Source: Monoplex corrugatus (Eukaryota > Mollusca > Gastropoda > Littorinimorpha > Ranellidae). Taken from it: a stretch of DNA of 64,000 nt. Under the pieces are notes generated by a model that did no database searches, was not told where the DNA came from, and worked only from the letters and a program-made list of their open reading frames with translations. The position numbers and the translations under genes were made by a program. The stretch's first letter is position 1. Every line of letters begins with the position of its first letter. The stretch lies in contig JAPXFY010000015.1 of the NCBI GenBank assembly GCA_030674185.1, positions 27,707,685 to 27,771,684 of the forward strand, written 5' to 3'. Below are positions 20,479 through 32,297 of this stretch, in pieces.

Positions 20479-23400
20479 CAGGGTTTGGAGTGAATGTTAG
20501 AAACTTAAAGAATTGACTGTGTTTGCAATTTCGTTCCGTGACTGTCAAGAACAAGCTACTAATTAAGATGACTACACTAACAAAGGGACGGGAAGGGAGA
20601 GGGGTGAGAAAAGAAAAGTAAGGAAGGGGGAGGGGTCAGGGTGTGTGTGGCTATAACCTCCTGTTGTCAGGCCGTTAAGACCGCTGATTCCAGCTGCCTT
20701 CGTAAACAGATCAATTGTGTCCAAACAAAGGAAGAAATGCTTGGATAGGGGGAGAGGAACAGTCGGGTGTGGACGTACAGCGCACACAAAATGTGACAGC
20801 TGTTGGAAAAGGGAGGGAAGAAGGAAGAGAGCAATATTATATAACAGAAACCAGGAAAAGTATATAACCTTACACAAAGGTACACCAGTACTGATAAAAG
20901 TGAAGAAATGCGTTCTCTCGATAAAAACACTGTAAACTTTTTAACTTCGGTCGATTTTTTGGCTTCAAAGGTTAAACGTAAAGCACTAATTTGAGACCTT
21001 CCTTTCAGTATCAAGAAAAGAAAGCACACGAAAAGACCCTAAAGCCGTAATGATAGTTTTAACTGACAGAAATAGACGACGTCTAGACATAGTGTTTATT
21101 GACGTTTGACTCTATCCATGGTCTTCCGAAGCGTGAACATAAAGGAAAAGACAATGAGTAAAATGAAACAAAGATACCACAGGACGCATCGTCAAGCCGC
21201 ATCCAGGATTCTGCACAGCTGCTGTAAAAATACTGCTTCATGTGTGCCAAGTTATCGGCTCTTCAGGCTGCCCATGTCAAACTTTTAATGACTGATGTCG
21301 TTGTGGCCGTGATACACCTCTCCTAGTCTTCTTCTATACAAAAGCTTTTCAGTTTGTACAGAAATGGATTGATTATTCACTGACAACAGGCAGCTGGCCT
21401 CCTGGCTATCCTAGTGGGCAAAACGGTATGGTTAATGTCTGTCATTAATTTGAAGAACAGAGTGGACTGCCTGCATCGAGACACATTATGTTGGGAAGCA
21501 TCCTGCCAAGCAAAGCAAAGGTGCAAACACACAAGTGAAACGTCTTCTTCAGATTTAGCCAGCGTCCCATATCAACATGTCCACTTTGAAGGTCAAAATC
21601 CCGTCAGCCATATTTCGCCGGCTCCTCATCTTTTCCGTTTGCTGTATGTGTGCCAGTGGCCCTTGGCTATCAACCTGGACAAAAGGGGATAAGTATGTTC
21701 ATTACTTGCCTGTCATCTAACAAAGCACAGGGTTCATGACTGTGGTGACATTTGCTGCAGTGTGTGTGCAGTCTGCTGGACAAAACACAAGACAGTCTGT
21801 GTCGGTGGACTTCTATAAGGCCTGTGAAGCATCGCTGGATGCGGCATAACTTTTATCCTGGCAGACAGCAGCAAGAGCCCCTCCCTCAGAAAAAAAGCGA
21901 AGCAAGAGAAAGAGAGGAAAACAAAGAAATGAAAAATATAAAAGTACACAACGTTTAAAAAAATTCTGAGCATTATCTGTTACTAATTTTTCTTTCATGA
22001 TTATTAATATCACATACTATTTTTCCATTATACTCTTTGTTATCGCTATGCTGATCTACAATATCCGCTTTCCAGGTAACTAATAATAAATCTGATCTGA
22101 AGTAGTAGCAATACAGATCATTAGAAATAAATGTATACTGCTTTCTTAGAAGGATAATTAACACCTGGTCTCTTAGGGTCAAATTCACAAAAAAATAGCT
22201 AGATTTCCTAGAAAACTACACCCATGTTTACAGTTACCAGTTACCTCTAGACTAGATGCCCAATGACATTTACCAGCTCCTCTGCGGCCAGTTTTACAGT
22301 TTGACGGGAGATCCGTGGAGTCTACTACACTGACTTCTCTCAGTTACTGGAACAAGTGGCTCAGTTAAAGCGAACAAGGACTTTCGATGTCCACCAGACT
22401 AACCTGTCTGGGTCACTCAACAGGCGGCTGAGGTAAAAGTGCACAAGGAATTTCAATGATAGGCTCAGGGGGTCAGGGTGGTGTCAGCGAGTCCAGAGGT
22501 GGGTGACCATGGCTCTTAGGGGATGACTGCAGCAGACATGGACAGGCAAGACGGCACAGACAGGACAAGTCACCTACCTCTTTTCTTTCCCTCTCTGCTC
22601 CCTCAACCCTGGCTTTCCCCAACCTGACAACACGTCCGCTTGCACTGAGAGAAAGAAGAGAGGACAACAGAACATCCTGTCCTTTACACGCCACTCTTAC
22701 AGCAGTCTGACCAGCACAGAAACCTGAAGGAGGGAACAGTTGACGCCATGCTGTTCTGCAGGTGTGGGAAGGGAACTGTGAGAGACAGTTACGAGACGGG
22801 TCTTTCTACTTTTTCAATTACATTATCTCCATTTGTCAGACAGGACTGAAGCATCTAGAGTAAGAACATGTATAACTGACAATGCACTAAATGTCAGTGC
22901 AAATCAGCTTAAGAGCTGTACTGGCTGGTTATACAAACTGCATGCATGTCAGCTCGCTGACAAATATGTGCGCTTCTGATATGTTATCTTTGACGCGACA
23001 AAATGTCTAGAATGGATGGCTCATGTCTCCAATGAAGACTGTGCTTTTTTCAGATTACATATAACTTCTTTTCACACACAGAATATGTTGCTAGCTTGAA
23101 AAAAAGCATGTCTGATGAAGCTGCATGACTATGTATAAAAAATACCTGTGGATTCTGGGTTAGTCGGTGAAGAAATGATTATCCCATTATCTGTCCTGAA
23201 CTAAAGGCAAATTGTAAGGAATAGTTTAAACAGACACCAATACCAATACGAGTTACAGTCATGTGAATTACGAACAGAGAAAATATGAGTCAATGTCAAT
23301 ACCTTTACATCACCAGTGTTTTTCAATCATTTTATATCGTCGGACATTGATGTAACCTGAAATACACATGTCCTAAATAAATTTCCTGTTTGTATTTGAA

Positions 23401-23607
23401 AAAAGAGGAAAGAGAAGTGTCTGATGCTGTTTACGAGACAGTTTTCTGCGTATTTGTCAAAAGAGACGATCGACTATAAATGTAACCAACAAGAAAAAGC
23501 TGTTGTTACTGGAAAAAGTACATTTGATGAAAAAGTAAAGGGACTGACTAGATCTGAAAGAGAAAAGTGAAAATTTCTTGCATATGCAGCAGACTCAAGA
23601 CCCAGAC
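20479..23607. other. Intron, no feature seen
   Basis: Mostly AT-rich unique-looking sequence. The open frame near 22.47-22.69 kb (minus) lacks a recognisable domain. Confidence 0.4.
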
Positions 23608-23885
23608 CTGAATACAGCTTGCCCACAGCCTTCGTTAACCCTTTGACTCCCACACCCTGACCACCAACTACAAAAACTTAACCCTTTGACTCCATCACCC
23701 TATCCACCAGACTCCTGCAGGAATCTGATCGATAGGGCGAAGGAGTCAAAGAGTTAAGTTTCTGCTTTGCTAGCATGTTTGACAATGCAGGATACTGATG
23801 GACACGGCGTGGGAGTCAAAGGGTTAAAGCAGTTGTAGGGCCGCTCGTCGGTGTGTATGCGCACGTGCTTCTGTAACTGGGACAG
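23608..23885 (-). pseudogene. ZNF362/384-like: Cassette G, zinc-finger exon split by a MITE
   Basis: The 5' part (23885-23824) encodes LSQLQKHVRIHTDERPYNCF after a TTGTAG acceptor. It is cut at a TTAA by a MITE. On the other side, 23634-23608 continues the cassette pattern (GAA GGC TGT ending TTCAG|GTCTGG). Total exon sequence is 89 nt rather than 90, so there is a further net 1-nt loss and the Cys-half end is degraded. Reading through the MITE meets a stop. The exon is dead, but was clearly a seventh member of the array. It is most like cassettes E and F (HEGCG / NEGCG). Confidence 0.9.
23635..23827. mobile_element. TTAA-type MITE (piggyBac-like), copy 1
   Basis: Flanked by TTAA on both sides with terminal inverted repeats CCCTTTGACTCCCAC / GTGGGAGTCAAAGGG (element 23639-23823). 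Inside is a second, 80-bp palindromic copy of the same ends (23678-23757). TTAA target and CCC-starting termini are typical of piggyBac-derived MITEs. A related copy is at 48744-48949. It has no coding capacity. Confidence 0.88.
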
Positions 23886-24653
23886 CTACAAGACACAACA
23901 CACCATAGTTAGTTGCTGACATCCCTTTCCTCAACTTATCGTTAACTCTATGAAGTCATCTTTTATTATCGTTCTTTCCCATACTCAACCCGGCTAACCA
24001 TTTCTTTTATACTACATTTAACCCTTTCTAGTCGTCTTGCACACATTGTTACAACTAGTCTACATTTTCTTTTCTTTCTTATACACTTTTCCACAAATTA
24101 AACCCTTAAACTCGTTTGAGATATTTCATTACACACACGTTTCGTGATTCTAGGACATCAAGAATCTCTCATAAAATATGAATTTACCCTTCAGACCTGT
24201 TCTCTGTAAGAATGGATCAACTTTCAACATCTGTTCGGCATTATACAGTGTCCTACTCAATAGCTGGTGATTTATCAATCATACTTTTGATTTTCTTTTT
24301 CATGAAAATGGGTGGCTATTGATTTAAATGTGACGCAAAAGTTTACATACGAGTTATTTTTGGCTAGCATTCGATGAGCAAATAATCTAAAAAAAAAATG
24401 TAGATCCAAACGTTGGGAAGAGTCATTATAAATAAAAAAAAAGCAACGAATAAATAATAAAAAAAAGAATAAATTATCATGCTGGGGCACTTTCGGTAGA
24501 CAAAGCTGATCGTCTGCCGTAAGTTTTTATGAAGCATGAGAGCGTCCCAAACAGGAGAGATAAACTTTAGGTAAAAGCTGACATAAATGACAGGGGATGT
24601 AGAAAGGGACGAAGAAACAGAGACACAGAACAGACTGATGGAGAGATAGACAC

Positions 24654-24743
24654 CTGAGTGAAATTCTTGCCGCACCCCTCGTGTGTGCAATGATACGGTT
24701 TCTCGTGGGTATGAATTCGTACATGTTGCTTGAGCTGGGTTTG
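24654..24743 (-). CDS. ZNF362/384-like: Zinc-finger cassette exon F
   Basis: 90-nt phase-0 exon; acceptor TTTTTATAG before 24743, donor ACTCAG|GTGTCT at 24654/24653. It encodes QTQLKQHVRIH, linker THEKP, and YHCTHEGCGKNFTQ. It supplies helix positions +1 onward of one finger and the Cys half plus helix -1 (Gln) of the next. Helix contacts 2/3/6 are T, Q, Q; position 1 is Gln rather than the usual Leu. All zinc ligands are present. The donor departs from GTRAGT. Probably alternatively spliced. Confidence 0.88.
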
Positions 24744-25804
24744 CTATAAAAAGAAGACAAGAAACACAGTTGTTAGCTTCCCTCTTGCTACCAATACTGT
24801 TTACCAACACTGCCACCTGTAGCATCAACCAGGCTATCGTCATTTTGTGGACCTGATATATATTTTGTTCATGTTTTACTTTATAGACATAAAACCGGCA
24901 TTGATATAACAATATATATAATGATGCCAAAAAGCGCAAAACGTCTAGTCATTATTACAATTTGGTATTAGTGTAGGTTATATTAAGAATTCCTTCATTT
25001 TGTGAACACCACTTTGATTATACGTAAATGTACGGATATAAAACATTTTACTAAGCTTTGATTTTGCTTACAGTGACATGAAACAAAGTTGTACAAACAA
25101 TTTTGACAAACCTAAAATTTGTTAAAATGAAATCTTAAAAACAAAGAAAGACAAGACAACACTCCTGATTTATTTGTTCATTCTAGCAGAAAGATATATA
25201 TCAAGATATTAAAACCTTTAGTATAATCTGTGTAAAATTAAAACATATAAGAAATACGAATGTGACGGTTAAGATAGGCCATGTCTGTAAATTTTCACTA
25301 TACCTATGTTCAGGAATACGAAGAAAGAAACCATATTTATCCTGACAAAAAAAATTATTTAATTAAATTGACTTAATAGAAATAAAGAATTCAGATGGTA
25401 TAGTTGACATCAAAACATTTTTACAAGATCGAAGCAATACATATCTATATTAACAATGAAAACTTGTACTTCATAATATCTAAAGCTAAAGTTCAGTTCA
25501 TTAGCAACTGCTAATAACCATTTCAGAAGACAGAAGATAATATGAACAAGCTGTAGAGGCGTATCTGCTACATTAGCTTCAAAATGTGAACAAGCTGCAG
25601 AAGCGTAACCAATACATTAGATTCATTCTGCAAATTACTACACTTCTCAAGGCCCGAACTCTTTTCTCTTTTTCTGTCTGAGCAGTTTAAGCGCTAAAAA
25701 ACAAAAATGGTCAAATCCCATTCAGCAAATGATGAGGAAAATCCACGTGTGACTGAAGCAGCCAAGTGGACACACCCTGGACAAATAACACAACAGTCAG
25801 AGAC

Positions 25805-25894
25805 CTGAGTGAAAGCCTTGCCGCAGCCCTCGTGCAAGCATGTGTAGGGTTTTTCGTTCGTGTGTATTCTCACGTGCGCTCGCAGATGAGCCAA
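25805..25894 (-). CDS. ZNF362/384-like: Zinc-finger cassette exon E
   Basis: 90-nt phase-0 exon; acceptor TTTCCTGGCAG before 25894, donor ACTCAG|GTCTCT at 25805/25804. It encodes LAHLRAHVRIH, linker TNEKP, and YTCLHEGCGKAFTQ, with all zinc ligands. Helix contacts 2/3/6 are A, H, A. It is the only cassette with His at position 3, the residue also found in the constitutive exon, and the only one with Ala at position 6. About 1.1-1.3 kb separates it from its neighbours. Confidence 0.9.
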
Positions 25895-27132
25895 CTGCCA
25901 GGAAACAAAACGAAATGAATGTTGGTTTTCAGTTCTGACCAATAAGGTTTACAAACACCACCTAAAAATCAATGGTAATGCGCCTCTTATCCCCGTTTTG
26001 CCTATAAGGCAGCACTGAATATCGAGTTGCATTTTCAAGAGGTCTCCAGTTTTAAAGATACGGAGATCCAGAAAAAAATCACTATTTTCAATACGTTTTA
26101 TACTGAAATGTAAAATTACCATCCTAAAAGGACTGGTATGTAGATTAGTGTAGGTGTAAATGCAGTTTAACGTTCATTTCAGAAAATACAGATGCAAGTA
26201 CATATATCTTTGTTTTCACACTCGAGAGAACTGTTCTCACAAACATGACATTTAAATGATTTCATGTTTTGAATGAAAACTCTACTGTTAGCTTAGTGTT
26301 AGATTAATAAAGGCAGAAATCTGAAGTAGTTGAAAACTCATGACTATTATGATAATCACTTATCAATCTGCCAGTCCCTAATACCACTGATATTTAAACA
26401 TCGGTCTGCACACGTCTATTTTTACACAGTAAAACTGCAGGAAAAAAGTTCAAAAACTTGAAAATTTCGTAATGATTGTCACTGCTGTTGAAAAATAAAA
26501 TCAGATGCACCTAAGAAAAGTCACAAAAACTGAAGCAGCACGAATGACGTTTGTAAAGACGCATGCCAACTGGACGTAAAATGAATTGAAACACAATATT
26601 TTGCCTCGGAGAATAATTCGTTTATAAATCTTGGGCTGTCTTGTGCGATTCATGGCAAGCTTTGGGAGCAAAACAATATCATACTATTCTACACCCATAA
26701 TCACTGTTTCCAATTTGAACGAAACAGACAATGAGATTACATTTCAAAGCCCAAATCAGAAACAGCTCGCTTCCAAAAGTGCACAATTTTATTTCTTTAT
26801 TGTCAGACACATGAAGTTTAGATGAAACGTGTGTGATAATTTGACACGCAGTGTGGGCAACCACATACTCTTTACTGATTCTGTCTTTTCATTCTTTCTA
26901 TTTAATGATAATAAAAACGCTGAAACGTGTTCTTTTGGCAAGTTAATAGGAAATGTTTCATTCCATAACGATACTGATGCTACGTGGGCATCTGAGGAAC
27001 CTCTATACAACTAGACAACGTAGTATACATGTACATGTAAAAACTATACAAGAACTATGTAAGACTTACTGTCCTAAGAAGAAAAGAGAAAGAGAGAGAT
27101 GAGAAATGTGGAGGACAGAGTAAATCAGACAC

Positions 27133-27222
27133 CTGGGTAAAAGATTTGCCGCATCCCAAGTGAAGGCAGTGATAGGGTCTTTCCTTTGTGTGAATTCGGA
27201 TGTGCTGCTGTAAGATGGTCAG
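27133..27222 (-). CDS. ZNF362/384-like: Zinc-finger cassette exon D
   Basis: 90-nt phase-0 exon; acceptor CTGTCGTCCAG before 27222, donor ACCCAG|GTGTCT at 27133/27132. It encodes LTILQQHIRIH, linker TKERP, and YHCLHLGCGKSFTQ, with a full set of Cys and His ligands. Helix contacts 2/3/6 are T, I, Q. It is closest to cassette A (LTILKQHIRIHTKEKP), suggesting a block duplication. The donor is weak. Confidence 0.9.
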
Positions 27223-28219
27223 CTGGACGACAGGAACAACAAGTCAGCGTCAGTCACACATTGCTACACCAGCATCCCACATCACATAGTTACATCAGGC
27301 ACCTAACAGCACTTACTATCCTATCAGAAAGAATAACTACTAGTGTGCCGAGTTTATCTTTCCTTTCCTTTACATGCCTTAAATGGACACTTGTTCACAA
27401 TCATCATAACGAACCCTAGAGGTAGAGCTAAAACCAGTCTCATGGTATGATTCACTACATTACTGACATGCAATGACTTCACAATGAACGACATTCTGGA
27501 GACCCCAAATAGTCTTGATAATCTGAATTCATGTTCCAGAACTTACACAACTTCTTAACTTACACAGTGCACTTTATGAACTGTATGCTTCATAGTAACG
27601 TGATACATACAATCCACTAACAGTACATATACAAATAATCCTAAAATCTACATATGATTTCTAACGATGAGTGCAAATGATGGAAGCATTATCAATGGGC
27701 CTAGATGTTAATAATGCGTAATATCAAATATTGAAAATACGGAACTTGGCACAAAAGAAATCAATGCTCGGTTCAGATTGCACGAGACCTAAAAGATTTA
27801 TTAATTCAAATAAGTACTGCCCAAATACTTAAAATCAATGAAAGCGGAACATTACTGAAAACTACTAGGGAGGAAATTTAAATTGTACTTGTTACGGTTT
27901 AAAATATAACACATTGCTTATATAATATAACTACGAGTTAATAAAAGCGGGATAATTGTGAAACATCTAGGGCTAGTATCATGTTAATCGCTTTACCTGA
28001 GTGAAACAGGTGAACACTACCAGATTACTCACACGATAAATCATCAATTAAAATTTGTGTGTACGTGTTGGTATATGAATGTGTGTGTCTAGTTTGACGA
28101 ATATGACATTAATTTTCTATTTTCGAACGAATCATATCAGCTTTGTAATTCTAAGACGTATAATCAAATGTGTCCAACTGTATTGTGTTCTGGTTGGGTT
28201 TGCATATAGAAACTCTGAT

Positions 28220-28330
28220 TTTGTGTGTGTGTGTGCGCGCGCGCGCGCGCGCGCGTGTGTGTGTGTATGTGTGTATGTGTGTGTGTGTGTGCGCGCGTGT
28301 GTGCGCGTGCGCGCTTGTGCGCGTGAGTGA

Positions 28331-28396
<66 letters not shown>
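28220..28396 (+). repeat. (GT)n/(GC)n microsatellite near cassette C
   Basis: Long GT tracts with GC-rich interruptions. On the transcript it is (CA)n/(CG)n, starting about 80 nt after the cassette C donor. Confidence 0.95.
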
Positions 28397-28400
<4 letters not shown>

Positions 28401-28473
28401 CCAAGAGTGAAGAAGGAAGAGAGTGAGGACAGGGGATGGGGGTTAGTGATGGGTGTTGCCCAAACTACAGCAC

Positions 28474-28563
28474 CTGGGTAAATGCTTTATCACATCCAAG
28501 GTGCATACATCGGTACGGTCTCTCATTGGTGTGTGTTCGAACATGTTGTTTCAGTGTTGATAG
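28474..28563 (-). CDS. ZNF362/384-like: Zinc-finger cassette exon C
   Basis: 90-nt phase-0 exon; acceptor GTGTGTTGTAG before 28563, donor ACCCAG|GTGCTG at 28474/28473. It encodes [11 protein letters not shown], linker TNERP, and [14 protein letters not shown]. Helix contacts 2/3/6 are S, T, Q. Asp replaces the Gly that follows the second Cys in the other cassettes. Acceptor and coding sequence resemble cassette B, so these two look like sister copies. Zinc ligands are intact. Confidence 0.9.
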
Positions 28564-29292
28564 CTACAACACACACAAACACACTGTTTGCACAGAGTCT
28601 CCATAAAAAAATGTCAATCAAAAACTGTGAAATCAGATTAACACTTCCTTGTAAAAAAATGTTAAACATGATACTGGTTTAAAACGGACACATGAATCAA
28701 TACATTTTTGAAAATAATGAAACGCAATTTCAAATACAATCTTCAGATTCGATACTGCCTTTAATACTTTTCTGACTGCAGTTTGAAGCGTTGAAAACGT
28801 ATAGTAACTGAAATGGTGTTATAATAGTCACGTACTGATCCTCATGCACGTTGGTTGCTGAATAAAGACAAATGAAATAAAGAAAATACTAATCAAAGTT
28901 CATCAATATGACATTACGTGGCAGACGTTTTTCCTTCATGTCTTTTACATGAAGAGACATCTTTATCTGGAATAAAATGATGATAACTCCAGAGAGAAAT
29001 TCAAAAATTTTTCTCTTAAATCTCCACAAGAATTAAGTTATGTCAATCAGAATATGCAAAAATTGAGACAGTAAACATGTCCATGCAACGTAGTACTTCA
29101 TCTTTACAAAAAAATAAAATCAATTTTGAACTGCGTTATATATATGGATTACATTATTTCTTTCCCACTGTATATCCCATATACGGACAACACAATTTCT
29201 CTTTCCATTGCAGTTTCTATGGATAAAATCATGTTCTGGACACTGTCATTGCAAGTAGTGAAAGGGAAAAAAGACAGAAAATGGGTTAAGAC

Positions 29293-29382
29293 CTGAGTGA
29301 ACGACTTCCCGCATCCCAGATACATGCAGTGGAAGGGCCGTTCGTTGGTGTGTGTTCGCGTGTGTTGCTGGAGCTGCGACAG
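29293..29382 (-). CDS. ZNF362/384-like: Zinc-finger cassette exon B
   Basis: 90-nt phase-0 exon; acceptor GTGTGTTGTAG before 29382, donor ACTCAG|GTCTTA at 29293/29292. It encodes LSQLQQHTRTH, linker TNERP, and FHCMYLGCGKSFTQ. Helix contacts 2/3/6 are S, Q, Q. Zinc ligands are intact. GTCTTA is a poor match to a donor consensus, as in the other cassettes. Confidence 0.9.
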
Positions 29383-30095
29383 CTACAACACACAAGGTGT
29401 CACGCTTTGAACTGGCAGTCAGGTGAACTAACAGATTGCCATCATCTACCTCTAGCCGAACACTAACAGACTCAATGTGCAGCACTGAACATTTAATGCC
29501 TTTACATCATCTTTTGTTCTTAGAAAAACGTTTCCTTTTCTGTCTGTCTTTTTCTTTATCTTTCTTTCTTGCCTTTAAATCAATATTTATTCTTAACTTT
29601 ACGCTACAAAACGTCACTATCCCTAACTGCAAGATGGCAATGATTATGACTGATACTTGGATGTCATACAGGGCAATGGTTTATTGAAACGAGTCATATT
29701 TTATAACTTTTTGTCTTCTAAATGATAACTGTCGTACAATCTGGTTCTCTTTCATTTCATTCCACTTTTCTCCATTTGAAAGGGTAATTTGGCTTTTTCT
29801 TCCAACGGAATATTTTTTTTGTAGGGGAAACGTTAGAATTCATTTCCAAAATGATTTTATTTTCTTCCAAAGCAATGAAAAATTATCAGGAAAAGCGCTA
29901 CAAGATAGTGTTGGTAAACCACATTGGTAAATGTTTCTTCAGCTCCTCAACCACAATCAATTACTTGGAGATACATTTCAAACTTATTAAAGAAAGGGGA
30001 AAATGAATATGAAGGAAAGAGGAGGAGATAAAGAGAAAAACAGCGTCAGAGAGGAAGGCAGGGAGGGAGGGGGATAGATAGATAGATAGCGAAAG

Positions 30096-30099
30096 AGAG

Positions 30100-30160
<61 letters not shown>
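30096..30160 (+). repeat. (GA)n tract immediately after the cassette A donor
   Basis: GA repeats adjoin the exon, so the intron begins GTCTCTCTCT on the transcript, a long (CU)n run starting at the splice site itself. Confidence 0.95.
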
Positions 30161-30162
<2 letters not shown>

Positions 30163-30165
<3 letters not shown>

Positions 30166-30252
30166 GGTAAAAGCCTTGCCGCAGCCAAGATGATTGCACA
30201 AGTATGGCTTTTCTTTTGTATGTATTCGAATATGCTGCTTCAATATCGTCAG
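30163..30252 (-). CDS. ZNF362/384-like: Zinc-finger cassette exon A
   Basis: 90-nt phase-0 exon; acceptor TTTTCTCTCTACCAG before 30252, donor ACCCAG|GTCTCT at 30163/30162. It encodes LTILKQHIRIH, linker TKEKP, and YLCNHLGCGKAFTQ. Helix contacts 2/3/6 are T, I, Q. All ligands are present. It is the first cassette after the 35.1-kb exon in transcript order and the parent (or sister) of the relic at 16.7 kb. Confidence 0.9.
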
Positions 30253-30600
30253 CTGGTAGAGAGAAAACAGTCACACATAATGAGTACATGGAACACAGCA
30301 TGATATTTCTGTGTGACCGTGTCTTGCGAACAGACAGCGGGACATACACAAAACATTGCATTATATTCTTATTTGTGACCGTATCTTGGACACAGAGAGA
30401 ATAATAACACACAGAACAACGAAGGATAGTAACATCTGTGATCGTGTCTTACAAACAGATAACAGTAAGGCAAATAATGTTCAAACACTTTGGAGGATAG
30501 CCTTAAACGATGCATTTCCTCGCAGAGGCTCAATACAAATATTTCAATCTTGTAAAATGGAGAAAGTGTGGGGAGAGCGGAATGGAGACGAGGGGAATGA
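30170..30600. repeat. Segment duplicated at 16690-17105
   Basis: Intact-exon copy of the duplicated segment, including most of cassette A and its upstream intron. Similarity fades after about 30540. Confidence 0.9.
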
Positions 30601-32236
30601 AACAGACTAAAATGGCACGTTGTCCTTCCTATTACAGCAAACAAGCTTTGATGAATCCATCAATACGGTAGATAATGTACATATAAACCTCCATTAGTCC
30701 TAACTGATACAGTCCGACAGCCCAATTTACATCTCTGTCTGTCTGTTTGTCTGTCTCGCTCTCTCTCGTCACAGAAATGTATCAGCTATTATTTCACATA
30801 CAATTGGGGCGAGTCTGGGTGTAGAAATGTCCAAGTGTAATTACATCTTACCTGTGGGACAAGAATATCTTTCTGGACACAAATTAATGACATGATTAAC
30901 CTAGTATAACGGCCTTTTTTTCTCTCTGTATTTATGAGTGTAGTTATAGTAGTTCTACTAAATCTAAAGGTTACTACAACTGAAAAATGAAAACAGCAAG
31001 GCCAAGACCAAAGAAAACAGCTAATATATTATGGTGATGCTTCAGCTCATTTAGTGGTATCCACTTTTCTTTAATCAAACACTTAACAAAAAGAATGAAA
31101 ACAAGTAAACAATAGGAAGAAAGGTTATAACAGACACTAAGTGCGAGTTTGCGTTAGTAAAAAATGTTGTTGAACATAATTACAATAGTGAATTTAACAT
31201 AGGTTATGACCTTTTAAAATCTTTAAAATGTTTAATTATATTTGTAGACATCTGGAAAGTCTTCGATAATGAAATGTATAAGAGTAAGGAATAAGCGATA
31301 CAGGAATGAGAACGAACGATGATTGTAATCCACTGTTTCTCATATAATATAAATTTCTCTAGATGACATTCAGAGTCAATGATTTATTCCATTAGGCGTC
31401 GGAAGTCTGTACTGATCATTGAATATATTCGTTAAAAGTCAAGGAATATATATCAAAGTGTTCGAAAGAGCATATCCTCAAATTCTTTAATTCATATCTA
31501 TGGACAAAGCAAGGTAAAACTGTGTTAACATTTCCAGAGTTTTCCTTGACTACTGAAGTCCACGACACTGAATAACAGAACATAACGATGGTACGAGTCT
31601 AATAAACAACTGCTACCTTTTTTCTTTTAGTTTTCTTTTCTTCCTCTTTTCACTTTGTACAACGGCTTGAAAAATTGCTACCTGTCCTTCAATAACATCT
31701 CTCATTTTAAAATAAAACCTGTCTGTCTGTCTGTCTGTCTGTCTGCCTGTCTTTTTTTTCTCCCTCTCTCCTCATGGCTCCATTTCTTTCTTTCTCTACG
31801 CAATGACAATGACTGGGATAGCTTACATTTTTATATTTGATGCATCTACTTTACTTCAAATTCATCCATAAAAATCTGTCTCTGCCCTGTCCTTCATTCT
31901 GTTTATAAGCATAGAACGTTGGAAGCCTGCAATGCTGACAGCAAGGACAATGTGCCCGACTAATTTTGTCTGAAGAACAAACCAGTGTGGTTTCACGGTC
32001 GGGTAAGCGTTCTGATAAACAGTTCAGAAACCGTCTTGGAACAAATTTCCATGGAAAATCACATTTTGAAGAAGTAAGATTAAAACAAGGCGAAAATAAG
32101 AGGGCGACAAGAACAGCAGCAAAACACTGTGGTATAAGAACACACAAACACATAAACACAGACATACACTCACGATCGCCTCTCCCCCTAATAAACAACA
32201 AAAAAAAAACCAAAAGAGAGAAGAAGAACAAGAAAA

Positions 32237-32297
32237 AAAAATAAGAAAGAAAAAGAAGAAGAAGAAGAAGAAGAAGAAAAAGACGAAAAAGAAGAAA
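32237..32297 (+). repeat. (GAA)n purine tract
   Basis: AAG/GAA repeats within a longer A/G-only stretch. Confidence 0.9.

Noticed and set aside
22473..22694. Possible exon or small gene on the minus strand
   Set aside because: No domain, no convincing splice sites, and no similarity to the neighbouring exons.
27995..28035. A further cassette-like end reading CFTQ before GTAAAG on the minus strand
   Set aside because: Only about 15 nt match. There is no Cys pair or helix upstream in frame, so chance similarity is as likely as a relic.
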